From Tannerella sp. (GTDB taxonomy: Bacteria; Bacteroidota; Bacteroidia; Bacteroidales; Tannerellaceae), in contig JAITAY010000282.1 of assembly GCA_031283915.1 (NCBI GenBank), positions 1 through 6,256 of the forward strand: 6,256 nt of DNA. The letters run 5' to 3'. Below are positions 1-6,207 of the stretch, in pieces. The notes beneath the pieces were generated by a model. The model ran no database searches. It was not told the origin of the DNA and saw nothing but the letters and a program-made list of their open reading frames with translations. Each line of letters opens with the position of its first letter. Position 1 is the stretch's first letter. Position numbers and translations under genes: made by a program.

Positions 1-156
1 GGAACTGTCTGGAAATAAACCATCCAAATTTACGGGAGATGTTTTTTGCCATCCAACGACTGAAAATGCGCGCATACCGGGGTATGTAAGCATTTTCAGG
101 AGGAAGTATGGCAAAAAACAGACCCGTAAATGGGTGGTTTATTTTCAGACAGCTCC
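1..156. repeat. Long imperfect inverted repeat (MITE/REPIN-like or IS remnant)
   Basis: The two halves of this stretch are reverse complements of each other with few interruptions. Paired blocks are 1-25 with 132-156 (22 of 25 Watson-Crick), 28-36 with 123-131 (perfect), 40-52 with 108-120 (perfect), 60-69 with 90-99 (perfect) and 73-78 with 81-86 around a tiny GG centre. Only small bulges separate them, plus one internal loop of 7-8 nt (53-59 and 100-107). The outer 25 bases resemble terminal inverted repeats of a mobile element, and there is no room for a transposase. A non-autonomous miniature element, an inverted pair of REP units, or fused ends of an insertion sequence would all fit. The left arm begins at base 1 of the window, so the true left boundary and any target-site duplication cannot be seen. 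As RNA it would form a very long hairpin downstream of dps, where it could also stop or protect transcripts. Confidence 0.85.
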
Positions 157-244
157 ATAGTTCCCTTTTAGCATTTCAAGGCGAAATATTGGATCATCAT
201 ACTGCGTACAGTCCAACTCTGCCGGAGAACCCTGTCATGCCATG
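157..244. other. Short intergenic stretch with no identified feature
   Basis: This is the 88-base interval between the inverted repeat and the dps stop codon. I see no RNA gene, promoter box or convincing terminator. The only local symmetry is a 5-bp stem (ATTTC/GAAAT) around 172-186, too weak to call. The hexamer at 159-164 is the exact reverse complement of bases 1-6, so the repeat to the left may have a slightly different end from the one called here. Confidence 0.5.
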
Positions 245-721
245 TTAATCTTCCAAATAGGCGGAAAGCATCCAGAGTTTCTTTTCAAAACTTTTGATCC
301 CGTGGGTAGCCAGAGAAACGGTACTATGGTCGCCTGCCTGACGGGCTATGGCAAAAAGTTCGCGCAGTGAACCGATCAGATACTGAAGGGTGGCTACTAC
401 ATGATTTCCGCCTTCGCGCCAATCAGATATACCGGATATTTCCGAAACGCCCGTCTGTTGCAGATATGTGGAGAAGCTGTTGGCCGGAACACCGCCCAGC
501 ATGACAATCCGTTCGGCGACTTCGTCAATCTTTTCCGCAAATTCGTTGTAATATTCTTCATATAATCCATGCAACTCATAGAATTTGTCGCCCCTGATAT
601 TCCAGTGAAGCCCTCTCAGGTTGGTATAAAAAACCTGATAATCCGCTAAAAGAGTGTTCAACTTGGCAATTACCGGATGAATTGCACTCACTTCCCATCC
701 TGCCTTATTTTTCGTATTCAT
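245..721 (-). CDS. dps: Dps family DNA-binding ferritin-like protein
   Basis: This is a 158-residue Dps/ferritin-like protein. Dps proteins form hollow 12-subunit shells that oxidise Fe(II) with hydrogen peroxide, store the iron and protect DNA in stress or stationary phase. The first ferritin helix carries NLRGLHWNIRG and is followed by FYELH and DEVAERI. The inter-subunit ferroxidase ligands are all present as H39, H51, D66 and E70, with the family's 12/15/4 spacing. The length is usual for the family. The frame is open upstream to a TTG-type codon at 787, but a promoter -7 box lies at 770-777. Translation must therefore begin downstream, at ATG 721 or ATG 727 (Met-Cys-Met); 721 is chosen and 727 would add two residues. 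The short N-terminal tail (MNTKNKAGWEV) has two lysines. The gene follows the MerR gene in the same direction after 127 bp but has its own promoter, so it is probably independently controlled. Dps is typically induced by peroxide; no regulator site could be assigned. Confidence 0.93.
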   Translation of the reverse strand: MNTKNKAGWEVSAIHPVIAKLNTLLADYQVFYTNLRGLHWNIRGDKFYELHGLYEEYYNEFAEKIDEVAERIVMLGGVPANSFSTYLQQTGVSEISGISDWREGGNHVVATLQYLIGSLRELFAIARQAGDHSTVSLATHGIKSFEKKLWMLSAYLED

Positions 722-769
722 ACACATTCGTTTTTTTATTGTTAATACATTTCGTTTTTTAATTTGATG

Positions 770-801
770 CAAAGTTACAGCAAACAAATATATAAATCAA
801 A
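770..801 (-). promoter_or_regulatory. Bacteroidetes-type promoter of dps
   Basis: On the minus strand, TAACTTTG (plus coordinates 770-777) matches the Bacteroides -7 consensus TAnnTTTG. A TTTG at 798-801 lies 20 nt further upstream, the normal spacing for the -33 element. Transcription should start near 762-767, giving a leader of about 40 nt before ATG 721. A direct repeat of TATAG (813-817 and 821-825) lies just upstream and could be an operator, but it does not match the spacing of an OxyR site. Confidence 0.7.
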
Positions 802-848
802 TCAGTAATAATTATAGTCGTATAGAGTATCTTTATTGATTGAAGGTT

Positions 849-1253
849 CTATTTCGGGCGATTCTTCTCCCGAACATGAACTAAGGAGCTGTCCGGACAT
901 ACATTAACGGTCGTTGCGCCATTGCGTCCATAGTCATCGAGTGCTCCGATCAATGATTCGAGTTCCGCCCGAACGTGTTTCAAGCGGCTCAGTATCGCAG
1001 CCTGATCGGTAACCGCATTCTTATTCGCCAGCGCTTTCCTGGCGCCTTCCAGCGTCATTCCCTCCACCTTCACCAACTGATAAATCAATTCGATGACTCG
1101 AAGGTCTTCCTCTGAGTAAAAGCGTGTACCCTTTTTGTTTCTGCGGGGTGCAATTTCGTCAAACTCCTTTTCCCAATAGCGCAGGGTGGATTCGTTCACA
1201 CGGCATCGCAACACCGCTTCCCTGATTGAATAATACTGTTTCGGGTTTTCCAT
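849..1253 (-). CDS. MerR-family transcriptional regulator
   Basis: This is a 134-residue protein with an N-terminal MerR-type winged helix-turn-helix (about residues 7-75). The signature stretches are YYSIREA, VNESTLRYWEKEF, then KGTRFYSEEDL and the helix of the second wing, EGMTLEGARKAL. Residues 85-105 are a heptad-like helix, probably the short antiparallel coiled coil that dimerises MerR proteins. The effector domain is nearly absent: the tail after residue 108 is short, and the only cysteines are C17 and C119, so the usual metal-binding cysteine pattern is missing. The ligand is unknown. Proteins of this family bind between -35 and -10 elements and twist the promoter. The start ATG at 1253 is only 11 bp after the stop of the M23 peptidase gene, so the two are probably one transcript. 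The target genes cannot be told from sequence. Confidence 0.9.
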   Translation of the reverse strand: MENPKQYYSIREAVLRCRVNESTLRYWEKEFDEIAPRRNKKGTRFYSEEDLRVIELIYQLVKVEGMTLEGARKALANKNAVTDQAAILSRLKHVRAELESLIGALDDYGRNGATTVNVCPDSSLVHVREKNRPK

Positions 1254-1264
1254 ATGCCCGGCTT

Positions 1265-2248
1265 TTAATCCATAACCTGGCCGTGATTCTCGGCCAGCTG
1301 AATCATCGTGTCGTATTCTTCAGGCCCCAGATCCCTGTAATAATATTTGGCCGGATTATCCGGCTGGTTGCGCAGCAAGACTTCATAATGCAAATGCGGT
1401 CCCGTTGATTTACCCGTGTTGCCCACTTTGCCAATTATTTCGCCGCGGGTTACTTTCTGTCCTGCCACCACCAGATTTTTGGACTGATGGGCGTACAGCG
1501 TCTTGAAATCAAAACCGTGGTCGATGATAATACAGTTTCCGTAGGCTTGCTTCCAACCCGAATAGATCACCGTACCGTCGCCCGTAGCGTAAATATCCGT
1601 TCCGACAGGCGCCGAAAAATCCATCCCCGAATGAAAACGCAATGTACGGTAAATCGGGTCGATGCGCATACCATAACCGGAAGCCATATGTTTCAGATGC
1701 TTGTTGGAGACGGGCTGAATGGCCGGCACGCACTGACTGCGCTTTTCCAGGTCTTTACCCATGGCGAACAGCTCTTCCAGCGAATTAGACTGGATATACA
1801 ATTGCTTCGACAGCATATCCATCTTTTTGGTCGTTTCCATCACTAAGTCCGAGTTGGAGAGATTCATCAGATAAGCATAACGATTGGTACCGCCAAAGCC
1901 TGATTTCCGCACGGATTCGGGAATGTTACGCGCCTGGAAGATGACGCGGTAAAGGTTTTCATCGCGTTGCTGAATATCATCCAAAACGCTCAATGCCTCA
2001 TCGAGCCGGAGCGAAAGGATGTCATACTGCGTCTGCAACAAATGATTTTCCTTTTTCAGCAATACTTCTACCGGTGAGCGGAAACTATACATGAAGACAA
2101 AAAAAACGGTTGTCCCGATAAGAATACCGGAACTCAGATGCTTCAAAACGGCAAAAAAACGGTCTTTCGCCGAGGGGTAAACACGCTCATAGGTAAGCGT
2201 ATTCGGGTTATAGAAATAATATACTTTTCGCGTTCTAAACAATCTCAT
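1265..2248 (-). CDS. Membrane-anchored M23 family (LytM-type) metallopeptidase
   Basis: This is a 327-residue predicted peptidoglycan endopeptidase, or a regulator of one. The N-terminal 36 residues are basic and tyrosine-rich (RTRKVYYFYNPNTLTYERVYP) and should be cytoplasmic. One membrane helix follows at about 38-56, then a periplasmic helical/coiled-coil region at about 60-100 and 135-170. The C-terminal M23 domain spans about 185-302. The zinc and catalytic residues expected for LytM are all present: H206 and D210 in FHSGMDF, H254 in LYAHQ, and H285 and H287 in GPHLHYEV. The enzyme is therefore probably active rather than a degenerate EnvC/NlpD-like activator. The frame is open ten codons further to a TTG at 2278, but that codon falls in the promoter -7 box, so ATG 2248 is preferred. 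It heads a transcript with the MerR gene and diverges from alaS. Its likely role is cell-wall remodelling during growth or division; the exact substrate bond is unknown. Confidence 0.92.
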   Translation of the reverse strand: MRLFRTRKVYYFYNPNTLTYERVYPSAKDRFFAVLKHLSSGILIGTTVFFVFMYSFRSPVEVLLKKENHLLQTQYDILSLRLDEALSVLDDIQQRDENLYRVIFQARNIPESVRKSGFGGTNRYAYLMNLSNSDLVMETTKKMDMLSKQLYIQSNSLEELFAMGKDLEKRSQCVPAIQPVSNKHLKHMASGYGMRIDPIYRTLRFHSGMDFSAPVGTDIYATGDGTVIYSGWKQAYGNCIIIDHGFDFKTLYAHQSKNLVVAGQKVTRGEIIGKVGNTGKSTGPHLHYEVLLRNQPDNPAKYYYRDLGPEEYDTMIQLAENHGQVMD

Positions 2249-2272
2249 TTGCGTAATTCTATCCAAAGTGGA

Positions 2273-2302
2273 TTGCAAATATAATTATTTGCCGTACTTT
2301 TG
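2273..2302 (+). promoter_or_regulatory. Bacteroidetes-type promoter of alaS-aroB
   Basis: TTG at 2273-2275 is followed after 19 nt by TACTTTTG at 2295-2302, matching the Bacteroides -33/-7 consensus (TTG and TAnnTTTG). Transcription should start near 2305-2310, leaving a leader of about 40 nt before the alaS ATG at 2348. No T-box or other riboswitch-like structure fits in so short a leader. Confidence 0.7.
2276..2283 (-). promoter_or_regulatory. Promoter -7 box of the M23-merR transcript
   Basis: On the minus strand this reads TATATTTG, a match to the Bacteroides -7 consensus TAnnTTTG, and it gives a leader of roughly 20-25 nt before ATG 2248. The expected -33 TTG is not clear: a TTTC lies about 20 nt upstream. 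The box directly abuts the -33 TTG (2273-2275) of the opposing alaS promoter. Confidence 0.55.
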
Positions 2303-2347
2303 CGAAATAATTTTTACTTTCTTAACCGGCAGTTATACATTGTGCAT

Positions 2348-4969
2348 ATGTTATCAGCAAAGGAAATTCGCGAATCGTTCAAATCGTTTTTCGCTTCGAG
2401 AGGGCACCGCATTGTGCCCTCAGCCCCGATGGTGGTGAAGGGTGATCCCACGCTCATGTTCAGCAATGCGGGCATGAACCAGTTCAAGGACATTATTTTG
2501 GGAAATGTTCCCATCACTCATCCGCGCGTGGCGGACTCGCAGAAATGTCTGCGCGTGAGCGGCAAGCATAACGACCTCGAGGAAGTTGGGCACGACACGT
2601 ATCATCACACCATGTTCGAAATGCTCGGCAACTGGTCGTTCGGCGATTATTTCAAGAAGGAAGCCATTCAGTGGGCATGGGAATATTTGGCAGATACAGT
2701 GCAGCTCGATCCCGCCCGGCTCTACGCCACGGTCTTTGAGGGCAGTCCGGCCGAAAACCTCGCCCGCGATGAAGAAGCCGCCGGCTACTGGGCGCAGTAT
2801 CTGCCGGCTGACCACATCCTGAACGGGAACCGCCATGACAATTTTTGGGAAATGGGCGATACGGGTCCCTGCGGGCCATGTTCGGAAATCCATATCGACA
2901 TCCGTCCCGAATCCGAGCGTGCTGCGGTGCCGGGTGCATCACTGGTAAACCGGGATCATCCGCAGGTGATTGAAATCTGGAACCTCGTTTTCATGCAGTA
3001 CAACCGCAAGGCCGACGGGTCACTTGAGCCGTTACCCGCACACGTGATTGATACCGGGATGGGCTTCGAGCGCCTGTGTATGGCATTGCAGGGGAAAACG
3101 TCGAACTACGATACCGACGTCTTCCAGCCTCTTATTCAGGCCATCGCACGGGTAGCCGGTGTTCCCTGCGGCACAGACAGACAGAAGGACGTCGCCATGC
3201 GCGTCATTGCCGATCATATCCGCACCATTGCCTTCTCCATTACCGACGGACAGTTGCCGTCCAATGCCAAAGCCGGCTACGTGATTCGCCGCATCCTCCG
3301 TCGTGCCGTGCGTTACGGCTATACGTTCCTCGGCTTCCGGGAGGCGTTTATGTACAAATTCCTGCCGACACTGATTGAGACCATGGGCGACGCCTATCCT
3401 GAACTGATTGCACAGCAGACGTTAATCGGCAAGGTGATGAAGGAAGAGGAAGACTCATTCCTGCACACGCTTGAGACGGGTATTCGCCTGCTGGACAGGA
3501 AAACGGAAGAAGCGCGTGCCGCCGGGAACCGTATCCTGAGCGGTGTAGACGCATTTACGCTGTATGACACCTATGGTTTTCCACTGGATTTGACGGAGCT
3601 TATCCTGCGCGAGAACGGCATGGAGGTCAACTTGGACGAATTTCAGCGGGAGATGCAGAAACAGAAAGAACGTGCCCGGAATGCAGCCGCCGTAGAGACA
3701 GGCGACTGGACAGTGCTAAAAAAGGGAGAAACGCAATTTGTCGGTTACGACGTGTTCGAGTGTGACGCAGAGATTCTGCGTTACCGTAAAATCAGGCAGA
3801 AGAACCGGGAACTCTACCAGCTTGTGCTGGACAAGACGCCGTTCTATGCAGAGATGGGCGGACAGGTAGGCGACTGTGGCCGGCTGGTGTCGGAGAGCGG
3901 AGTAATCAATATCCTCGACACCAAACGGGAAAACAACTTGCCGGTGCACCTGACCGAACACCTGCCGAACGATGTGACGGCGTCGTTCACGGCGCAGGTC
4001 GATATTCGCAAGCGCATCCGCTGCGAGTGTAACCACACGGGTACCCACCTGTTGCACGAAGCTTTGCGCGAGGTGCTGGGTACGCACGTCGAGCAGAAAG
4101 GATCGTACGTTTCGCCCGACATCCTGCGCTTTGACTTCTCCCACTTCCGGAAAGTGACAAACGAAGAACTGCGGCAGGTCGAACGCCTGGTCAACGAACG
4201 CATCCGTGTCAACATGCCGATTGACGAGTACCGCGGCATCCCGATTGCCCGTGCCCGTGAAATGGGTGCGATGGCGCTGTTCGGCGAGAAATACGGCGAC
4301 GAGGTGCGGGTAATCAAGTTTGGTTCCTCCGTAGAGTTGTGTGGTGGGACGCACATCCCTTCGACCGGACAAATCGGTTTGCTCTGTATCGTGAATGAAA
4401 GCTCAATTGCCGCCGGCATACGGCGTATCGAAGCCGTTACGGCCGAGGGCGCCGAGAATTATCTGTACAGCTTGCAGGACACCATCCGCGAGTTACATGC
4501 GCTGATGAATCATGTCCCCAATCTGGCACAGACCATCCGCAAGGCCGTAGAAGAAAATGCCGAACTGAAAAAGCAGTTGACCGTCTACATGAAGGAAAAA
4601 ACGACACTGCTGAAGGCAAAGTTGCTGGAGAAAGCCGAAGATCGTAACGGCGTAAAAGTGATTCGTTACTGCGGTGAAGGAAATATAGATATGCTCAAAG
4701 ACCTGGCCTTTCAGGTGAAAGGCGAGATTCAGGGGAAGATTTGTTTTGTGGCCGGTATCAAAGACCGCGGGAAATGCCTGCTGATGGTTATGCTTAGCGA
4801 AGAGTTGGTGGCCGGCGGACTGAATGCGTCTGAGTTAGTGAAAGCAGCGGCCGGATACATACAGGGTGGCGGCGGCGGCCAACCGCATTTCGCCACAGCC
4901 GGCGGCCAACGTCCGGACGGACTGAACAGGGCTATGGAAACGGTGCTGGAAATGGCCGGGCTGAAATAG
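2348..4969 (+). CDS. alaS: Alanine--tRNA ligase (alanyl-tRNA synthetase)
   Basis: This is a complete class II alanyl-tRNA synthetase of 873 residues, the usual bacterial length. It activates alanine with ATP and loads it onto tRNA-Ala in the cytoplasm. The N-terminal catalytic domain begins MLSAKEIRESF and carries the motif 2 region (CLRVSGKHNDLEEVGHDTYH at about 63-82, followed by HTMFEMLGNWSFGDYF). Motif 3 is DTGMGFERL, starting at D235. The editing domain, which removes mischarged serine and glycine, has its full zinc set: H563 and H567 in CNHTGTH, C665 and H669 in CGGTH. A helical linker leads to the C-Ala domain with a GGGGGQPHFATAGG glycine motif at 840-853. The frame is open upstream to a TTG at 2300, but that overlaps the promoter -7 box, so ATG 2348 is the start. 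aroB follows after 29 bp on the same strand. Nothing suggests truncation or loss of a key residue. Confidence 0.98.
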   Translation: MLSAKEIRESFKSFFASRGHRIVPSAPMVVKGDPTLMFSNAGMNQFKDIILGNVPITHPRVADSQKCLRVSGKHNDLEEVGHDTYHHTMFEMLGNWSFGDYFKKEAIQWAWEYLADTVQLDPARLYATVFEGSPAENLARDEEAAGYWAQYLPADHILNGNRHDNFWEMGDTGPCGPCSEIHIDIRPESERAAVPGASLVNRDHPQVIEIWNLVFMQYNRKADGSLEPLPAHVIDTGMGFERLCMALQGKTSNYDTDVFQPLIQAIARVAGVPCGTDRQKDVAMRVIADHIRTIAFSITDGQLPSNAKAGYVIRRILRRAVRYGYTFLGFREAFMYKFLPTLIETMGDAYPELIAQQTLIGKVMKEEEDSFLHTLETGIRLLDRKTEEARAAGNRILSGVDAFTLYDTYGFPLDLTELILRENGMEVNLDEFQREMQKQKERARNAAAVETGDWTVLKKGETQFVGYDVFECDAEILRYRKIRQKNRELYQLVLDKTPFYAEMGGQVGDCGRLVSESGVINILDTKRENNLPVHLTEHLPNDVTASFTAQVDIRKRIRCECNHTGTHLLHEALREVLGTHVEQKGSYVSPDILRFDFSHFRKVTNEELRQVERLVNERIRVNMPIDEYRGIPIARAREMGAMALFGEKYGDEVRVIKFGSSVELCGGTHIPSTGQIGLLCIVNESSIAAGIRRIEAVTAEGAENYLYSLQDTIRELHALMNHVPNLAQTIRKAVEENAELKKQLTVYMKEKTTLLKAKLLEKAEDRNGVKVIRYCGEGNIDMLKDLAFQVKGEIQGKICFVAGIKDRGKCLLMVMLSEELVAGGLNASELVKAAAGYIQGGGGGQPHFATAGGQRPDGLNRAMETVLEMAGLK

Positions 4970-4998
4970 AATCAGGTAATATAAAAGAAAAGATTCCG

Positions 4999-6063
4999 AT
5001 GGTGAAGCAGAACATACGGATTGTCCAGGACCTGGCAGCCGAATTGCAGACATTCCTGGCAGCTTCGGGGCATGACCGGGTATTTGTTCTTACGGACGTT
5101 CATACGCAGGAGATGTGCTATCCGCGCATACGTGAAATTCCTGCACTGCGGGAAGCGCACTTGATTACTATTGAAGCCGGCGACATGCACAAGGATTTGT
5201 CGCAAGTGGTTCGGATATGGGAGATTCTCGTGCGCGGGGGAGCGTCGCGCCATTCCCTGCTGATCAATCTGGGCGGAGGAATGGTGAGCGACCTGGGCGG
5301 TTTTGCCGGGGCTACCTTCAAGCGCGGCATCCGTACGCTCAACCTTCCGACTACCTTGATGGCGGCTGTCGATGCTGCCACGGGCGGTAAGACCGGCATC
5401 AACTTCTGCGGCCTGAAAAACGAAATCGGCGCTTTCCATCTGCCCGACGCCGTCCTGACAGACTGCGCGTTCCTGCGTACGCTCGACCGCGACAACCTTC
5501 TCTCCGGCTATGCCGAAATGCTTAAGCACGGGTTGCTCGGTTCGGTCGAACACTGGCGCAATGTGATCACCTTTGAACCCTGCGCCGAGCCACTCGATAT
5601 CGACGCGCTCAGCCGGCTGGTGGCAGCCTCGGTAGCCGTGAAGGAACGTATCGTCGCGGAAGACCCGAAGGAACACGGCCTCCGCAAGGCGCTCAATCTG
5701 GGGCATACCATCGGCCACGCATTCGAGAGTCTGTCGTTCGAGCGGCAGCGCCCCGTCGCGCACGGTCACGCCGTGGCCGCCGGTCTGGTCTGTGAGCTGT
5801 ATCTTTCGCACAAATGCTGCGGCTTTCCTGCGGATACGATGCGCCAGACCATCCAGTTTATCAGGGAATATTACCCCCCGTTCGTTTTCGACTGTGACGA
5901 CTACGAAACGCTTTACGAACGGATGATGCACGACAAGAAAAATGAAAACGGACAAATCCTCTTTGCCCTGCTGGCCGGTATCGGCGAGGTTCGCATCAAC
6001 TGCACCGCCAGGAAGGAGACCGTCTTAGAAGCGCTTGACTTCTATCGGGAAACCTCCCTGTAG
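4999..6063 (+). CDS. aroB: 3-dehydroquinate synthase
   Basis: This is a 354-residue 3-dehydroquinate synthase, full length for the family. It carries out the second step of the shikimate pathway, turning DAHP into 3-dehydroquinate with NAD+ and a divalent metal (zinc or cobalt), in the cytoplasm. The NAD-binding signature GGGMVSDLGGFAGATFKRG covers 92-110. It is followed by TTLMAAVDAATGGKTGIN (118-135, with D125 and K131) and LKNEIGAF (139-146). By family alignment the metal ligands are E173 (YAEMLKHG), H236 (LNLGHTIGHAFE) and H255 (HGHAVAAG); H240 is a further conserved active-site histidine. DKKN at 312-315 is the usual C-terminal motif. The glutamate common after H255 (HGE in many bacteria) is a histidine here (H257). 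The ATG at 4999 lies 29 bp after the alaS stop with no promoter box between, so the gene is likely cotranscribed with alaS. Confidence 0.97.
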   Translation: MVKQNIRIVQDLAAELQTFLAASGHDRVFVLTDVHTQEMCYPRIREIPALREAHLITIEAGDMHKDLSQVVRIWEILVRGGASRHSLLINLGGGMVSDLGGFAGATFKRGIRTLNLPTTLMAAVDAATGGKTGINFCGLKNEIGAFHLPDAVLTDCAFLRTLDRDNLLSGYAEMLKHGLLGSVEHWRNVITFEPCAEPLDIDALSRLVAASVAVKERIVAEDPKEHGLRKALNLGHTIGHAFESLSFERQRPVAHGHAVAAGLVCELYLSHKCCGFPADTMRQTIQFIREYYPPFVFDCDDYETLYERMMHDKKNENGQILFALLAGIGEVRINCTARKETVLEALDFYRETSL

Positions 6064-6107
6064 TAAAAAAATCCGGCACGGAACTGTACATTAGCAATTA
6101 ATTTTTA

Positions 6108-6115
6108 TACCTTTG
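6108..6115 (+). promoter_or_regulatory. Promoter -7 box of the tRNA-Pro gene
   Basis: TACCTTTG matches the Bacteroides -7 consensus TAnnTTTG and lies 18 bp before the mature tRNA end, as expected for a tRNA transcript with a short 5' leader. A CTG about 20 nt upstream (within GGAACTGTACA, near 6084-6087) may be a weak -33 element. This box shows that the tRNA need not depend on readthrough from aroB. Confidence 0.65.
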
Positions 6116-6133
6116 CACCGCTGAAAATAAAAA

Positions 6134-6207
6134 CGGGATGTAGCTCAGCTCGGTAGAGTACGCGTCTGGGGGGCGTGTGGTCGCAGGTTCAAATCCTGTC
6201 ATCCCGA
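6134..6207 (+). tRNA. tRNA-Pro (anticodon GGG)
   Basis: This 74-nt segment folds as a complete cloverleaf. The acceptor stem is 6134-6140 with 6200-6206 (7 of 7 pairs). The D stem is 6143-6146 with 6156-6159, the anticodon stem 6161-6165 with 6173-6177, and the T stem 6183-6187 with 6195-6199 with loop TTCAAAT. The anticodon loop CTGGGGG places GGG at 6168-6170, which reads proline codons CCC and CCU. The first base pair C1-G72 and discriminator A (6207) are typical bacterial tRNA-Pro identity elements. The 3' CCA is not encoded (CTA follows), so it must be added by CCA-adding enzyme. Four stem pairs are G-U wobbles: outer D stem, two in the anticodon stem, outer T stem. That is somewhat many but compatible with function. 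Confidence 0.95.

Noticed and set aside
1..156. A CRISPR array or a simple rho-independent terminator
   Set aside because: There are no regularly spaced direct repeats. The stem is far longer than a terminator and lacks a defined T tract at either visible end.
108..248. A 46-codon plus-strand ORF with an AGGAGGA sequence before its ATG as a real gene
   Set aside because: Its first third is the arm of the inverted repeat and the rest resembles no known protein. Bacteroidetes rarely rely on Shine-Dalgarno sequences. The arm similarity is kept as a finding instead.
722..787. A longer N-terminus for Dps starting at a TTG at 787 (22 extra residues)
   Set aside because: The dps promoter -7 box lies at 770-777, so this start would not be transcribed, and the extra residues are unlike the family.
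2249..2278. A ten-residue extension of the M23 peptidase from a TTG at 2278
   Set aside because: The codon lies in the minus-strand -7 box at 2276-2283, and ATG 2248 gives a typical N-terminus.
2300..2347. A 16-residue extension of AlaRS from a TTG at 2300
   Set aside because: The codon overlaps the TACTTTTG -7 box at 2295-2302, and MLSAKEIRESF at 2348 is the usual start, giving the normal 873-residue length.
3716..4419. Two overlapping minus-strand open frames opposite alaS
   Set aside because: They lie entirely across the editing domain of alaS, overlap each other, and show no family motif.
4972..5955. A long minus-strand open frame opposite aroB
   Set aside because: It is antisense to a gene with all dehydroquinate synthase motifs, has no recognisable domain, and is explained by codon composition of the real gene.
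6064..6107. A terminator after aroB
   Set aside because: The short CCGGCACGG segment does not form a stable stem followed by a T run, so no terminator is called.
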